Of a stretch of 64,000 nt of DNA, positions 15,494 through 23,569 are shown piece after piece. The position numbers and the translations under genes were made by a program. The DNA is from a virus: IMG/VR virus record IMGVR_UViG_3300010403_000705, positions 248,001-312,000 of that record. One strand, written 5' to 3'. How positions within the stretch are numbered: position 1 is the stretch's first letter; every line of letters starts with the position of its first letter. The notes beneath the pieces are model-generated. The model was not told the DNA's origin, did not search any database, and was given only the letters and a program-made list of their open reading frames with translations.

Positions 15494-16669
15494 ACCTCAT
15501 CAAGCAATAAGCACCAAGAGATTGTCATGCCACATCAAAAAAGGATCCCAGGGATCCCATCGGATATATAAACCTATACGATACTTGCGAAATGCAGAAA
15601 GAAAAGGTTTAACATTATGTTCTTCACGTGATGTGAGCGCTAAACTCTGTCAATGGGCTTGGATTTAGCTTTATAGGTAGCTCTCAGTAAAAAGTGAGCT
15701 TAGGATACAAGCTACGTCTGGTAAGATTGACAGAGACTCTAAGAGGGCGGCGCTAACATAAAAAGCCCTGCTAGTTTGTATCACCCATCAAATTAGGAGA
15801 ATACCTAGGAGAATATCAGCCATCAATACGATGGCGCTAATCTCGGATTACCCTCTCACTTGGCGGCTGTAATTTGGGGGTTCGAATCCCTCTGTGCTTT
15901 AGGCATAGCTCAATCGGTAAGAGCAATCGCTTTTAAGCGATCATTACAGTGTACCTTGTGAGTAAGGCGAAACTATTAGCTCTCCTATCAAAGCTCCCAT
16001 CCAAACACAGGATAAATCAATCCAAGTGCAATTCCTGTTTCCTGTTTTTTTGGAACCGTAAAAACGGTATGATTTACTCCTGACATAATTGTACGCCCGA
16101 TTCACTAACTAGGGCTATAGATACCATAGGGATAACTTAACGCTCTCCCATCAGATCGTAGCGTTACACGGGATGCAAGAGGCTTGCTGGGCGGACAAGG
16201 ATCCATCCGCAATATTGAAGATGCTGAGCATGCCATATATCACCAGGGTTTCCGGCTCAATGGGTTTGGAAACACTTTGATAGATGCAGATCATGACTGA
16301 ATACTCATTCAATAAAACCACCTAACACTTGCTATAACACCCATCATATAAGGCGGGTTAGATAAAGCTGAGGAAACCGTTGGGAAGTTGAGTTTTGATC
16401 GAGACCTTATGATGATTGCGCCTCGCGCATGAGGGTTGGTAGGATACCCATCTATCTACCAAGGCAATGTAGATCAAGACAACCGATATACCACGTCTTG
16501 AAGAACGTGGATCGCCAACGGAGCATTAGGGCTACGCTCAGCGCCCGCCTAATGTTTAACTTGTGGTTAGTGTATAGTTAACAAGAGACCCTTGTATTGT
16601 ACCCATCAATCTTGTTGATTATGTACTGTTCACAAGCTCATTGAAAAGTTATCATATCGAGGTGATATC
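15494..16669 (+). other. 1.2-kb gene-free stretch with structured and tRNA-like RNA
   Basis: No convincing ORF. Contents seen: a GGATCC palindrome pair near 15,543; the permuted tRNA-like element at 15,867-15,949; hairpins TTGGTAG/CTACCAA (16436-16462, with CCCATC in its loop), CCACGT/ACGTGG (16491-16510) and CATTAGG/CCTAATG (16524-16554). Seven or so CCCATC copies. Likely a cluster of non-coding RNAs; none matches a family I know. Confidence 0.5.
15867..15949 (+). tRNA. Circularly permuted tRNA-like element
   Basis: Order is reversed: a T arm GGGGG-TTCGAAT-CCCTC (15876-15892) and acceptor-like TGTGCTT come first, then after one base AGGCATA, a D arm GCTC...GAGC (15908-15924) and an anticodon-like hairpin ATCGC/GCGAT (15926-15941). 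AGGCATA pairs with TGTGCTT over 7 bp (two G-U). The outer flanks CTGTAAT (15867) and ATTACAG (15943) are perfectly complementary and would act as a variable-arm stem. Both halves resemble the tRNA-Ile at 42541. Weak points: 6-nt anticodon loop, no spare U8/A9, no CCA. Confidence 0.5.
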
Positions 16670-17008
16670 ATGACGCGCGAAGCACCCAAAGGTTTTGAGA
16701 TCATTGTGGCTCCTGTCTGTGGCAGTGAGGAGAATGGCTGGAGAATCTGCGGAAACGATAAATTGCGTCAGGTTGTTCTTGATCCCATCAGCGCGGAGGC
16801 TCTGGCACTCTCAGAGCGTGGTTCTGGGTTGGTGGTCATTTTGCGCCCGCAGTTCAATGAGCCTCATCTGGGCAAATATGCTTTCCGGGAGTATCGCAGT
16901 TTTGATGGTGGTCTGTTTGAGGAGATTCATTTTACCCTCGGCGCCAACACTTCCAAGCAGAAGCGATTGGACAATGAGATCGTTCTTCCTTCGCCGCCCA
17001 TCTCTTAA
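16670..17008 (+). CDS. Hypothetical protein (112 aa)
   Basis: GAGGTG 7 nt upstream of ATG. Soluble, mixed alpha/beta; ends in PSPPIS encoded around a CCCATC. First gene after the long gene-free stretch. Not recognised. Confidence 0.7.
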   Translation: MTREAPKGFEIIVAPVCGSEENGWRICGNDKLRQVVLDPISAEALALSERGSGLVVILRPQFNEPHLGKYAFREYRSFDGGLFEEIHFTLGANTSKQKRLDNEIVLPSPPIS

Positions 17009-17045
17009 CACCTCTCATGGTGTGTAATGGTCTTGAAAGGTCATC

Positions 17046-17609
17046 ATGCATTGTTACGATCCTTACAACGTATCACATGTGATTGCTTACTTTGGTTACG
17101 AACAAGTTTTTTGCCGCGTTGGCAATTACGATGATGCTGAAGTTCATGGGAACAAGATAGACCGTACCTTCACCCAAGGTCTTGAGAATCATCTTGCCCA
17201 TCGAGTAGGGATACACCCCGAAAACAAGCAGGGCTTTTTGTGGGTTGATAACAGTAAAAAAATCCATTACGGGATGTTCTATGATTGTGACTTTGTGCAC
17301 ATCGAATGGCACACCCATCGTGTATTCAAAGAGTCGGTGCCTAACAACTTCTCCCGCGGCAAATTCATGGTACAAGCCGCTTATCTAGAATATCTGCGGT
17401 TTCCCAATCATGGATCCACCATTCGAGTCACGCAGTACGTTGATGGTCCTAGAGACTTTATTAGGACTTCCAACAGATTCCATAATGAAACGCCCATCGG
17501 TGCTGTTCGTTTTGTAGTAGGTGTTGACAATTCTTTTTGGAAGCTGACTAACTGCGGCGACCAAGGTCTCACAACTACACGAATTAACATTCAGACACAA
17601 GGATACTAA
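17046..17609 (+). CDS. Hypothetical protein (187 aa)
   Basis: AAAGG precedes the ATG by about 7 nt. His-, Tyr- and Asn-rich beta-type protein with repeated aromatic patterns (e.g. HVIAYFGYEQVF, YDCDFVHIEWHTHRVF). The many His/Asp residues would suit metal binding, but no known motif is complete. Ends one base before the next gene. Confidence 0.75.
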   Translation: MHCYDPYNVSHVIAYFGYEQVFCRVGNYDDAEVHGNKIDRTFTQGLENHLAHRVGIHPENKQGFLWVDNSKKIHYGMFYDCDFVHIEWHTHRVFKESVPNNFSRGKFMVQAAYLEYLRFPNHGSTIRVTQYVDGPRDFIRTSNRFHNETPIGAVRFVVGVDNSFWKLTNCGDQGLTTTRINIQTQGY

Positions 17610-17610
17610 G

Positions 17611-17823
17611 ATGACTGAGAGAGTGAAGCTGTGGCGTCGACGAGATTTGATGTCAAGTAAACGCTTGGCGTCGTCATTGCTGACCGGATTGATGAGCAAT
17701 ACATCTGAGGCATGGAAGAATCCCATCAAGCTGGTTGAGATGTGCTATGCTATCTCTGATGAGTTCGTTCGTCAGTCCAACCGTCGTGGAGAAGGAACGG
17801 GGAAAAAGCGTCGCAAACGCTGA
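17611..17823 (+). CDS. Basic hypothetical protein (70 aa)
   Basis: Arg-rich N-terminus (ERVKLWRRRDLMSSKR) and a C-terminal GKKRRKR tail suggest nucleic-acid binding. Starts directly after the preceding stop. Not recognised. Confidence 0.65.
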   Translation: MTERVKLWRRRDLMSSKRLASSLLTGLMSNTSEAWKNPIKLVEMCYAISDEFVRQSNRRGEGTGKKRRKR

Positions 17824-17868
17824 TTAAACCTGGCGTTATCATTGTTCCCATCTTTAATGGAGAGTTTC

Positions 17869-18051
17869 ATGGCTAAGGATCTGTTTATCGCAGCGGTATT
17901 TCTCTTGTGGGGCGGCGTCTATTTTGCAACGCCAAAGACGTATTATAATCCTCTCGTGGGATATTATACCGGACGATACACCAATGCCGCGTGGCTATGT
18001 TTCTTTGCGTCACTGGTGTGTGTCTGTGTGGGTCTAAGTGTGCTTCACTAA
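17869..18051 (+). CDS. Two-pass membrane protein (60 aa)
   Basis: Two hydrophobic segments (residues 4-20 and about 38-58) joined by a Tyr/Gly-rich loop. ATG at 17869 has GGAG 7 nt upstream, which rules out the earlier in-frame TTG at 17842. Unknown. Confidence 0.7.
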   Translation: MAKDLFIAAVFLLWGGVYFATPKTYYNPLVGYYTGRYTNAAWLCFFASLVCVCVGLSVLH

Positions 18052-18082
18052 TTCCCATCTCTAACATGTGGGAAGATAAAAC

Positions 18083-18430
18083 ATGAGCAAAGATTTTCCC
18101 ATTCCGGTGGTGGTGCTTCGCAAAGAGTTTTCACAGATACGCGGGCGCTCACATGCGGCAACCCGTCAGGAATTTCTGCAAGCTTGTCAAGCATATCTTA
18201 AAGAATACAAGCTACCTGAGACTCCTGACAATTGGGTACATGCTGCGAAGACGTGTCGTATTCACTGTCGTCGATGTGATGGCACGGGAATGTTTATTAC
18301 TGGCATGAGCAATGGTCAGCCCATCGGACCTGGTGGACCTTGTTATCGATGTAACGGCAAGGGTTGGCAGAATGATGCGGATGCTCGGCGCAACTTTGGT
18401 GCTGATATGCATCAAAAAGTAATTCTCTAA
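18083..18430 (+). CDS. DnaJ-type zinc-finger protein (115 aa)
   Basis: Two CxxCxGxG repeats (CRRCDGTGMF and CYRCNGKGW) about 25 residues apart form one DnaJ-like zinc-binding unit; DnaJ itself has four. The N-terminal 55 residues are helical and basic. No J domain. Zinc-dependent protein or nucleic-acid binding is expected; target unknown. Confidence 0.75.
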   Translation: MSKDFPIPVVVLRKEFSQIRGRSHAATRQEFLQACQAYLKEYKLPETPDNWVHAAKTCRIHCRRCDGTGMFITGMSNGQPIGPGGPCYRCNGKGWQNDADARRNFGADMHQKVIL

Positions 18431-18455
18431 CAGACCATCGGAAAAAGGAGATGTC

Positions 18456-18674
18456 ATGTTCCTTGAGGAAAATCACGAGTATCTCCAAGTAAGTCGAGCG
18501 CTGAGCGAATTGGTAGCTGCCCTGACCCATCTGGACATTGCTATCCTGTGTAGTGACGCCACTTTGACAGATGCTCGCGCAGCAGTCGTCAAAGGAAAAC
18601 GGCAGCTTGAATTGCGAAAGGCAGAGATTCTGGCAAACCATTATCAATTGTTGGAGAAACATGGTATGCTGTGA
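18456..18674 (+). CDS. Helical hypothetical protein (72 aa)
   Basis: AAGGAG 5 nt before ATG. Almost entirely alpha-helical with heptad-like Leu spacing, so a small coiled coil is likely. Its stop overlaps a GTG start (GTGA at 18671). Confidence 0.7.
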   Translation: MFLEENHEYLQVSRALSELVAALTHLDIAILCSDATLTDARAAVVKGKRQLELRKAEILANHYQLLEKHGML

Positions 18675-18760
18675 CAGATAGCATTGTCCTGAAGCCCACT
18701 GCTAAAGAAGAGCATCAGGCAAAAAGGCGATCTAAAAAAGAACGTAAGGGAAAATCTTAA
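18671..18760 (+). CDS. Lys-rich mini-protein (29 aa)
   Basis: GTG start overlaps the preceding stop. Ends KRRSKKERKGKS, very basic. No ribosome site of its own at proper distance, so it would rely on coupling. Small enough to be chance. Confidence 0.4.
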   Translation: MTDSIVLKPTAKEEHQAKRRSKKERKGKS

Positions 18761-18795
18761 CGTTTCCCATCCACCGCACACTAAATAAGGCTCAT

Positions 18796-19020
18796 ATGAT
18801 CAATCAGATTGTTGAACAGTTTCTCATTGCTGCTTGTATCGCTACCATTGAGGCATCGGATCGTCTGACTGAGGAGTTTAACAACGCTATGAAAAACAGC
18901 ATCGCCAGCAATGGCTGGGGGATGTTTTCTCCTCCGGATATGGGCAAGATGCATGCCATGGCGGCGCTGGACTATAATGAAAAGCGATGGGTGCCGATGC
19001 TGAGCCTCATCGAATGCTAG
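18796..19020 (+). CDS. Hypothetical protein (74 aa)
   Basis: AAGG about 7 nt before ATG. Helical with Met-rich middle (NGWGMFSPPDMGKMHAM). Not recognised. Confidence 0.65.
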   Translation: MINQIVEQFLIAACIATIEASDRLTEEFNNAMKNSIASNGWGMFSPPDMGKMHAMAALDYNEKRWVPMLSLIEC

Positions 19021-19042
19021 CCCATCAGAAGGATTCTATACT

Positions 19043-19249
19043 ATGAATATGAAGTGCGCTCCTGATAATCCCAATGCTGTCTTTTTTGTTATCGATGGAT
19101 TGCGTTGCATAGGCTCCAACCATCGTTGTCGGATGCCCATCATTGAGGATGATGCAATCTGGTGCGGAAGTACCACGGCTCCAGATATGGATAGCTTGTA
19201 CTATACAGATTTTGATGACGAAGAGGATGATCCTGTGGACCACACCTAG
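19043..19249 (+). CDS. Acidic hypothetical protein (68 aa)
   Basis: AAGGA upstream of ATG. Beta-type core with four Cys and a very acidic tail (DFDDEEDDPVDHT), the kind of tail seen in nucleic-acid mimics. Closed by a terminator. Not recognised. Confidence 0.65.
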   Translation: MNMKCAPDNPNAVFFVIDGLRCIGSNHRCRMPIIEDDAIWCGSTTAPDMDSLYYTDFDDEEDDPVDHT

Positions 19250-19278
19250 GACCTTCTGGCGTTAACTGTTAAGACTTG

Positions 19279-19320
19279 AAAGTGGCGGGTAGCACAACGC
19301 TCCCGCCACTTTTTTGTTTT
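19279..19320 (+). terminator. Intrinsic terminator
   Basis: An 11-bp stem AAAGTGGCGGG with CCCGCCACTTT and a T-rich tail. Confidence 0.9.
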
Positions 19321-19329
19321 ATTATGAAT

Positions 19330-19364
19330 TGGTATAGTATTTGCAATATACATTAACCATGCCA
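19330..19364 (+). promoter_or_regulatory. 35-bp dyad element, copy 10
   Basis: TGGTA, TTGCA and TGCCA at canonical offsets, directly after the terminator. CCCATC begins 10 nt past its end. Confidence 0.8.
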
Positions 19365-19436
19365 ATTCTATCTCCCATCGTTTTTCCTACATCAGTAAGG
19401 TAAGACCTAACAAGACATTTAAGAGGGTCAAGAAAA

Positions 19437-19592
19437 ATGAGATTCAGGGAGATTGGTAATTTGGGGGTTGCTGTCTTGATTGCCGAAGATGTCCCATCGC
19501 TCAAGATGGATCAGACAGCTTGGCTTTATGCCATAGGCTGTGTGTCAGCTATCTTCAGTGGTATTACCATGCTTTCCACCATTGTTTTTTAA
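19437..19592 (+). CDS. Small membrane protein (51 aa)
   Basis: Amphipathic N-terminal part followed by a hydrophobic segment (WLYAIGCVSAIFSGITML) near the C-terminus. First ATG after dyad copy 10; GAGGGT lies about 11 nt upstream. Unknown. Confidence 0.6.
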   Translation: MRFREIGNLGVAVLIAEDVPSLKMDQTAWLYAIGCVSAIFSGITMLSTIVF

Positions 19593-19621
19593 CCCATCAT
19601 CGATAAGTTTAAACAACTGTT

Positions 19622-19702
19622 ATGAATACAAGTATCAACATCCTTCATGTTTCGATGATTTTGGTGGGCTTGTTGTCTCTGTTGGTTCCCATCCTGTCAT
19701 GA
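19622..19702 (+). CDS. Single-pass membrane peptide (26 aa)
   Basis: Consists of little more than one hydrophobic helix (SMILVGLLSLLVPILS). Its stop overlaps the next ATG (ATGA at 19699), arguing that it is translated. No clear ribosome site. Confidence 0.45.
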   Translation: MNTSINILHVSMILVGLLSLLVPILS

Positions 19703-20322
19703 GTCCAGTCGAAGGTTACCGTTATTTAACGGATGCAGAACTATTGGGATCTTTAATTCCTTGGGGACACAACTTTTCTCCCTCTGTTTCTCACGCGGTG
19801 TTAAAAGCACCATGGGAATTGCTAGATGGTGAACAGTTAGGAACTCAGGTGTTAGTCCCATCAGGTCATTATCTGTTGCAGCGTATGCCCAATCCTTTTG
19901 GCTACGCCGCTCATTGGTATGTGCTGGCTGGAACATCGGTTGGCATGACATGCTCTGCTTGGGCGCAATGGGTGAATGGCGGTATTGATAAGCACGGCAA
20001 ACCCATCAATTGGGGAGTTCGCGAGATTATTCTTTATGTAGGTGGAAAGAAATTTCCTCCTCTTAATATAGAAGTAGCTCGCAAAAAAAGGATGGTTCCT
20101 GTGGCTGACAGTCGACCGCCTAGCAGAAAAATCCCATCCATGCTTGAAGTTCCTCTGTTGGAGCAGCATGAGCTTGATGCTCTAGCTGCTTGTCGGAGTG
20201 AGCAACAGTGGATTGATGTGTGTTTTCAGGTTACCAGCAAGCGCGGCGGAGCCTTCCCATCTGATTGGCATGCTCGCGTTATGTGTGGTCTGAAGCAAAA
20301 AGTTTTCAAGCGCTGGGAGTAG
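19699..20322 (+). CDS. Hypothetical protein (207 aa)
   Basis: Start chosen for the ATGA overlap with the upstream peptide; the frame is open further back but that part is not protein-like. Trp/Gly/Pro-rich beta-type N-terminal domain to about residue 115, then a basic linker (ARKKRMVP, RPPSRK) and a helical C-terminal 60 residues. No known motif. Confidence 0.7.
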   Translation: MSPVEGYRYLTDAELLGSLIPWGHNFSPSVSHAVLKAPWELLDGEQLGTQVLVPSGHYLLQRMPNPFGYAAHWYVLAGTSVGMTCSAWAQWVNGGIDKHGKPINWGVREIILYVGGKKFPPLNIEVARKKRMVPVADSRPPSRKIPSMLEVPLLEQHELDALAACRSEQQWIDVCFQVTSKRGGAFPSDWHARVMCGLKQKVFKRWE

Positions 20323-20324
20323 TC

Positions 20325-20582
20325 GTGAAAATCTGCCTCAATCAATTTGAACATAATCGTCAGTTGCGTGATCGTGCCGTTCTTTGTCAACCCACCCATC
20401 AGTTGACCAATTGGTGGGAGGATGAGATTGATAATGTGCAGGAACTGATCCCCATTATCTGCGACTCCATTGACAAGTCTGGTGAAGTCGTGACCATTGT
20501 TGCCCTGAGAGATTCTGGACTGCACTCTAGGAGCTTGGTGGAGATCAAGCACTTTGTTCAATGGTGTGTAGGTGTATCATAA
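20325..20582 (+). CDS. Hypothetical protein (85 aa), GTG start
   Basis: GTG at 20325 has GGGAG 7 nt upstream and follows the previous stop by 2 nt; the longer frame from 20265 would overlap it. Helical, acidic middle (NWWEDEIDNVQEL). Unknown. Confidence 0.65.
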   Translation: MKICLNQFEHNRQLRDRAVLCQPTHQLTNWWEDEIDNVQELIPIICDSIDKSGEVVTIVALRDSGLHSRSLVEIKHFVQWCVGVS

Positions 20583-20609
20583 GCTGATCCTATAACTGGA
20601 TTAAATGTT

Positions 20610-20849
20610 ATGACTAACAGAGAAATGCTTACCTTCATATCAAGTGATGTAAAACAAGCTTTCAAAGATGCTGAGCATGCCTTGAACCAGTGTCCTGAAA
20701 AATCATATTCTGCGGCTTCTACTGCTTTGTTTTTCGGTGTTTCTATAGGGACGGGTATCATCATCCCACCCTCATCCGAAAATGATCTTGAAATGGAAGC
20801 TTTCAGAAAAATGTGCATTTACTACACAGTAGTGTTGAGTAAGGAATAG
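20610..20849 (+). CDS. Hypothetical protein (79 aa)
   Basis: Helical N-terminal half with acidic residues and a Gly/Ile/Pro stretch (GVSIGTGIIIPPSSEN). No clear motif. In a run of small genes. Confidence 0.65.
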   Translation: MTNREMLTFISSDVKQAFKDAEHALNQCPEKSYSAASTALFFGVSIGTGIIIPPSSENDLEMEAFRKMCIYYTVVLSKE

Positions 20850-20855
20850 TAAAAG

Positions 20856-20981
20856 ATGGCATACTCGATATATGTATACAGCAAGCGCCCATCCAATTCA
20901 TTTTGGAAGTGCCCCAAGTGTGGCAAGACCATGCGAGCGCATAGCGCTTATCATCTCAAGAGCTGTAAAGGTTCTTTCTAG
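20856..20981 (+). CDS. Zinc-finger mini-protein (41 aa)
   Basis: CPKCGKTMRAHSAYHLKSC is a compact C2HC-type zinc finger (CxxC, then H and C about 11 and 15 residues on). AAGGA lies about 12 nt before ATG. Probable nucleic-acid or protein binder. Confidence 0.65.
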   Translation: MAYSIYVYSKRPSNSFWKCPKCGKTMRAHSAYHLKSCKGSF

Positions 20982-20993
20982 AAAATTCCCATC

Positions 20994-21344
20994 ATGAATA
21001 AAACGCTGCAAAACTTACATCCTAATGCCAGTCGGCATATGATACGTCCAGCGCGGGTGTTGTTGAACTTTATCCATCCCGATATCACGGTACGCACTCA
21101 TTGTCAGGGTGAAGAGTTTTTGTTTGATTGTGCAGCCACACATACTGTGTATGCCAAAATCATTATTGGTTGCCACCATTATCATCTTCACTTTTCAGCC
21201 TACGGTAAGAAACCAAAATTTGAATTGGAACTTTCCCGTGGCAGACTGGACGACAGCAATCTTATCAAGTTAGCTGACGCTTTGAATGCTTTGGCTGCTC
21301 TGGGAAGAGTTATGAGTCTAGCCGTTAACCCATCAGAGGAATAA
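20994..21344 (+). CDS. Hypothetical protein (116 aa)
   Basis: His-rich N-terminal half (CHHYHLHFSAYG), helical C-terminal half (DSNLIKLADALNALAALGRV). Its TAA overlaps the next ATG by one base. Not recognised. Confidence 0.7.
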   Translation: MNKTLQNLHPNASRHMIRPARVLLNFIHPDITVRTHCQGEEFLFDCAATHTVYAKIIIGCHHYHLHFSAYGKKPKFELELSRGRLDDSNLIKLADALNALAALGRVMSLAVNPSEE

Positions 21345-21523
21345 TGATTACAGAGAAAGAGTTGACTGAACTTGTAGAAAAGGTTCGAAGAACCGAGAGG
21401 ATCTGTTGTGTGGCTAGAGATACTCGACATGATCTTGATTGGGATCTTTGGAAGTATGCTAATCAAGAGGAGGGAAAATTCCTTCAGTCTCTCAAAGATA
21501 AACTGAAGCCCATCGGTCAGTAA
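21344..21523 (+). CDS. Charged helical protein (59 aa)
   Basis: AGAGGA 4-9 nt before ATG and one-base overlap with the upstream stop. Highly charged coiled-coil-like sequence with a CC pair in the middle. Unknown. Confidence 0.65.
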   Translation: MITEKELTELVEKVRRTERICCVARDTRHDLDWDLWKYANQEEGKFLQSLKDKLKPIGQ

Positions 21524-21533
21524 AGACAATTAA

Positions 21534-21779
21534 ATGTACAAAGACTCAGAATTGAACTTCATTTTGATGAAGATGTATTTGAGCCATGTCAGAACTGGGT
21601 CACCCATCCCAGAAAGTTTCTTGTATCTGGGAGAGATGTTCACCATCAAGGTTTGTCGCGCTAATAATATCGTTGGCAATCCCATCAGTATGTTGTCTGC
21701 TTTCAATCAAGAGACCGAAGCTTATCAATCACAGATAACTTTCTGGGATAGACAATGGAAATATAAGTCACGTTCCTGA
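21534..21779 (+). CDS. Hypothetical protein (81 aa)
   Basis: Helical, Met/Leu-rich N-terminus and aromatic C-terminus (FWDRQWKYKS). Ends 10 nt before tRNA-Arg. Not recognised. Confidence 0.65.
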   Translation: MYKDSELNFILMKMYLSHVRTGSPIPESFLYLGEMFTIKVCRANNIVGNPISMLSAFNQETEAYQSQITFWDRQWKYKSRS

Positions 21780-21789
21780 TTCTTTATTA

Positions 21790-21863
21790 GTCCTCTTAGC
21801 TCAGTCGGATAGAGCAATGGGTTTCTAACCCATCGGTCGGGAGTTCGAATCTCTCAGGGGACG
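21790..21863 (+). tRNA. tRNA-Arg (TCT)
   Basis: Acceptor GTCCTCT/AGGGGAC, D arm GCTC...GAGC, anticodon stem ATGGG/CCCAT with loop TTTCTAA (anticodon TCT), T arm GGGAG-TTCGAAT-CTCTC, discriminator G. CCA is not encoded (CCG follows). Decodes AGA. A CCCATC copy lies within the anticodon stem and another just downstream. Confidence 0.93.
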
Positions 21864-21909
21864 CCGCAAGACGATGTATCCCATCAATTTATTGATTAGG
21901 TGTTATACC

Positions 21910-22092
21910 ATGGAAGTTCGTGAGTTAAGGAAGTTTCTCAATTGGTGTGCGGAACATAATATCGCTCTGGTCAAGGTGAACGCTATCAACGTGGCACCAC
22001 CAGAAGAAGTGGCATATCTGTTGCCTGACCAAGTGAGTGCTTTGTGCGGACAATTCAATAATCGTCCCATCCAACCTTATCGTCACGGGTGA
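21910..22092 (+). CDS. Hypothetical protein (60 aa)
   Basis: ATG at 21910 with AGGT about 11 nt upstream is preferred to 21874, which abuts the tRNA. Helical start (VRELRKFLNWCAEHNIALV). Unknown. Confidence 0.6.
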   Translation: MEVRELRKFLNWCAEHNIALVKVNAINVAPPEEVAYLLPDQVSALCGQFNNRPIQPYRHG

Positions 22093-22096
22093 CAAG

Positions 22097-22387
22097 ATGA
22101 TCAATCAAGCCTTTGACCGACTTGCCCAGGAAGTTCGCGATAACGATCGCCAGACTTTTACTTTCTCGGAAGCTCAAGGCTGGGCAGAAGAGTTAGGATA
22201 TAGCGCTGAACGCCCATCTGAGGTTATCAAAGCTCTCAAGTCACGAGGACTACAGATGGTAGAGAGGCATCCGCCCAAGACTTTTCGTACGTTAAACAGC
22301 AATCCACATGATCGTTGGATTGTTTCCAAGACACATGGTGGCGGCGGCGGCTCTAGTATTACTGGAATGGCTGGCTATGAAGGATAA
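22097..22387 (+). CDS. Hypothetical protein, possible wHTH (96 aa)
   Basis: Helical pattern with TFSEAQGWAEELGYSAERPSEVIKALKSRGLQMVERH resembles a small helix-turn-helix with a wing, but this is a weak impression. A Gly5 stretch lies near the C-terminus. Starts 5 nt after the previous stop and overlaps the next start by 11 bases. Confidence 0.65.
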   Translation: MINQAFDRLAQEVRDNDRQTFTFSEAQGWAEELGYSAERPSEVIKALKSRGLQMVERHPPKTFRTLNSNPHDRWIVSKTHGGGGGSSITGMAGYEG

Positions 22388-22586
22388 TCATTGTGGCGAT
22401 GAATGTCATGGTTGGTCCGCCGTGTGGTGTGCCGGATGTGGATCGGTTGCGCCATGCGCCCGAAACGATTGCCCATCCTGTCATGACGTGCTACAGGAAA
22501 CCCAGGCGCGACGAGAAGAAATGAAAAGTTTCGGTGGTTCAAGGGTTTTCGCTTCGCGACCTTTACGTCTCCAAAAGCGCCTTTAA
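22377..22586 (+). CDS. Cys-rich zinc-binding protein (69 aa)
   Basis: Seven Cys in the first 40 residues (CGDEC, CAGC, CARNDCPSC) suggest two zinc sites; the tail is Arg-rich. It overlaps the preceding gene by 11 bases. An earlier in-frame codon exists but lies deep in that gene. Confidence 0.6.
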   Translation: MKDNHCGDECHGWSAVWCAGCGSVAPCARNDCPSCHDVLQETQARREEMKSFGGSRVFASRPLRLQKRL

Positions 22587-22633
22587 CCCATCACCTTACA
22601 ATAAACATTTACCTCAGATCGAAGAACCAAGTG

Positions 22634-22912
22634 ATGAAAAAGACCCTTTCTCAGCGCAACCGTTTTATTTCTCCCAAAGCTGCACAGCAAGCCCTTCGTC
22701 GCCGTTTGCCGGCTTTGATGAAGAAGCTGAATGCTATGATAAGGAATGGTAGACGATGGTTTGGGTCGAACATCGACTTTGAACCTCCTTTCATGCCATT
22801 GGTTCATAAAGCTTTGATCAACGCTGGCTGGGAAGTGTCCGAAGAAAAAATTGGCATGGGACATACATTGAGTTTCCGCGCCAAGAATGAAAAAGATATC
22901 ATCAGGTTCTAA
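22634..22912 (+). CDS. Basic hypothetical protein (92 aa)
   Basis: Arg/Lys-rich N-terminal 40 residues (QQALRRRLPALMKKL) then an aromatic, acidic C-terminal part. A GTG at 22631 is an equal alternative start. Unknown. Confidence 0.65.
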   Translation: MKKTLSQRNRFISPKAAQQALRRRLPALMKKLNAMIRNGRRWFGSNIDFEPPFMPLVHKALINAGWEVSEEKIGMGHTLSFRAKNEKDIIRF

Positions 22913-22956
22913 TAAGAGCCGCTGCACCATCATCAATTGTATTAAATAAGGATACC

Positions 22957-23469
22957 ATGATCGAACAGATGATTCGTCAAGCGATTGAAGATGAAAAAGA
23001 TTATCTGCTTCGCATTGCTCGCCTTAACAAGCTGCGGATGTTTTTGGATGCGCTAGAGAATGAGGCACAACGAATCAAGAAAATCGATCTTCCGTTATGG
23101 TATGTACAAGAGAATCGAAGCTATTACGGATATCATACGCATAACGGTGGCATCGAAAGCGGATCTTGGTTGATGATTCGTCAGGATGTAGATCCTGAGA
23201 TCCTAGAGTGGGTCAACGATTGTTGCAATAGTTGCCGGTATCTTGTTTCTGGATCTGAGGGATGGAAAGGTTCGCATCCCATCTATCACGGATTCTGTGA
23301 TAAGATGGTTGAAATTGGTAACAAGGTAACGCCATCCAAGCTTTATTATAAGGCAACTAATCTTCGTTATAGCAGCCAAAGCATTCGCGAAGGCTTAGTC
23401 AAGCGACTGGGAAGTCATACGTGGACACAGTGTCCACGCGATGTCAATGATCTGCCCATTTATCGCTGA
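22957..23469 (+). CDS. Hypothetical protein (170 aa)
   Basis: Helical, charged N-terminal 45 residues, then an aromatic His/Tyr-rich region (YYGYHTHNGG) and two Cys pairs (DCCNSC and a later single Cys), hinting at metal binding. Last gene before a terminator. Not recognised. Confidence 0.75.
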   Translation: MIEQMIRQAIEDEKDYLLRIARLNKLRMFLDALENEAQRIKKIDLPLWYVQENRSYYGYHTHNGGIESGSWLMIRQDVDPEILEWVNDCCNSCRYLVSGSEGWKGSHPIYHGFCDKMVEIGNKVTPSKLYYKATNLRYSSQSIREGLVKRLGSHTWTQCPRDVNDLPIYR

Positions 23470-23485
23470 GGAATTTCTGTTACGT

Positions 23486-23532
23486 CTTTGAGGAGCGTGG
23501 GATTACCCCACGCTCCTCAAAGTTATTGTTTA
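23486..23532 (+). terminator. Intrinsic terminator
   Basis: A 16-bp stem CTTTGAGGAGCGTGGG with CCCACGCTCCTCAAAG and T-rich tail. Confidence 0.9.
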
Positions 23533-23534
23533 AT

Positions 23535-23569
23535 TGGCACTAGCATTGCAATATGCGAAGAGTATGCCA
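23535..23569 (+). promoter_or_regulatory. 35-bp dyad element, copy 11
   Basis: TGGCACTAGCATTGCA and TGCCA. CCCATC begins 9 nt past its end. The next supported gene is only at 24037, so the transcript would start with about 470 nt of non-coding RNA. Confidence 0.8.
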
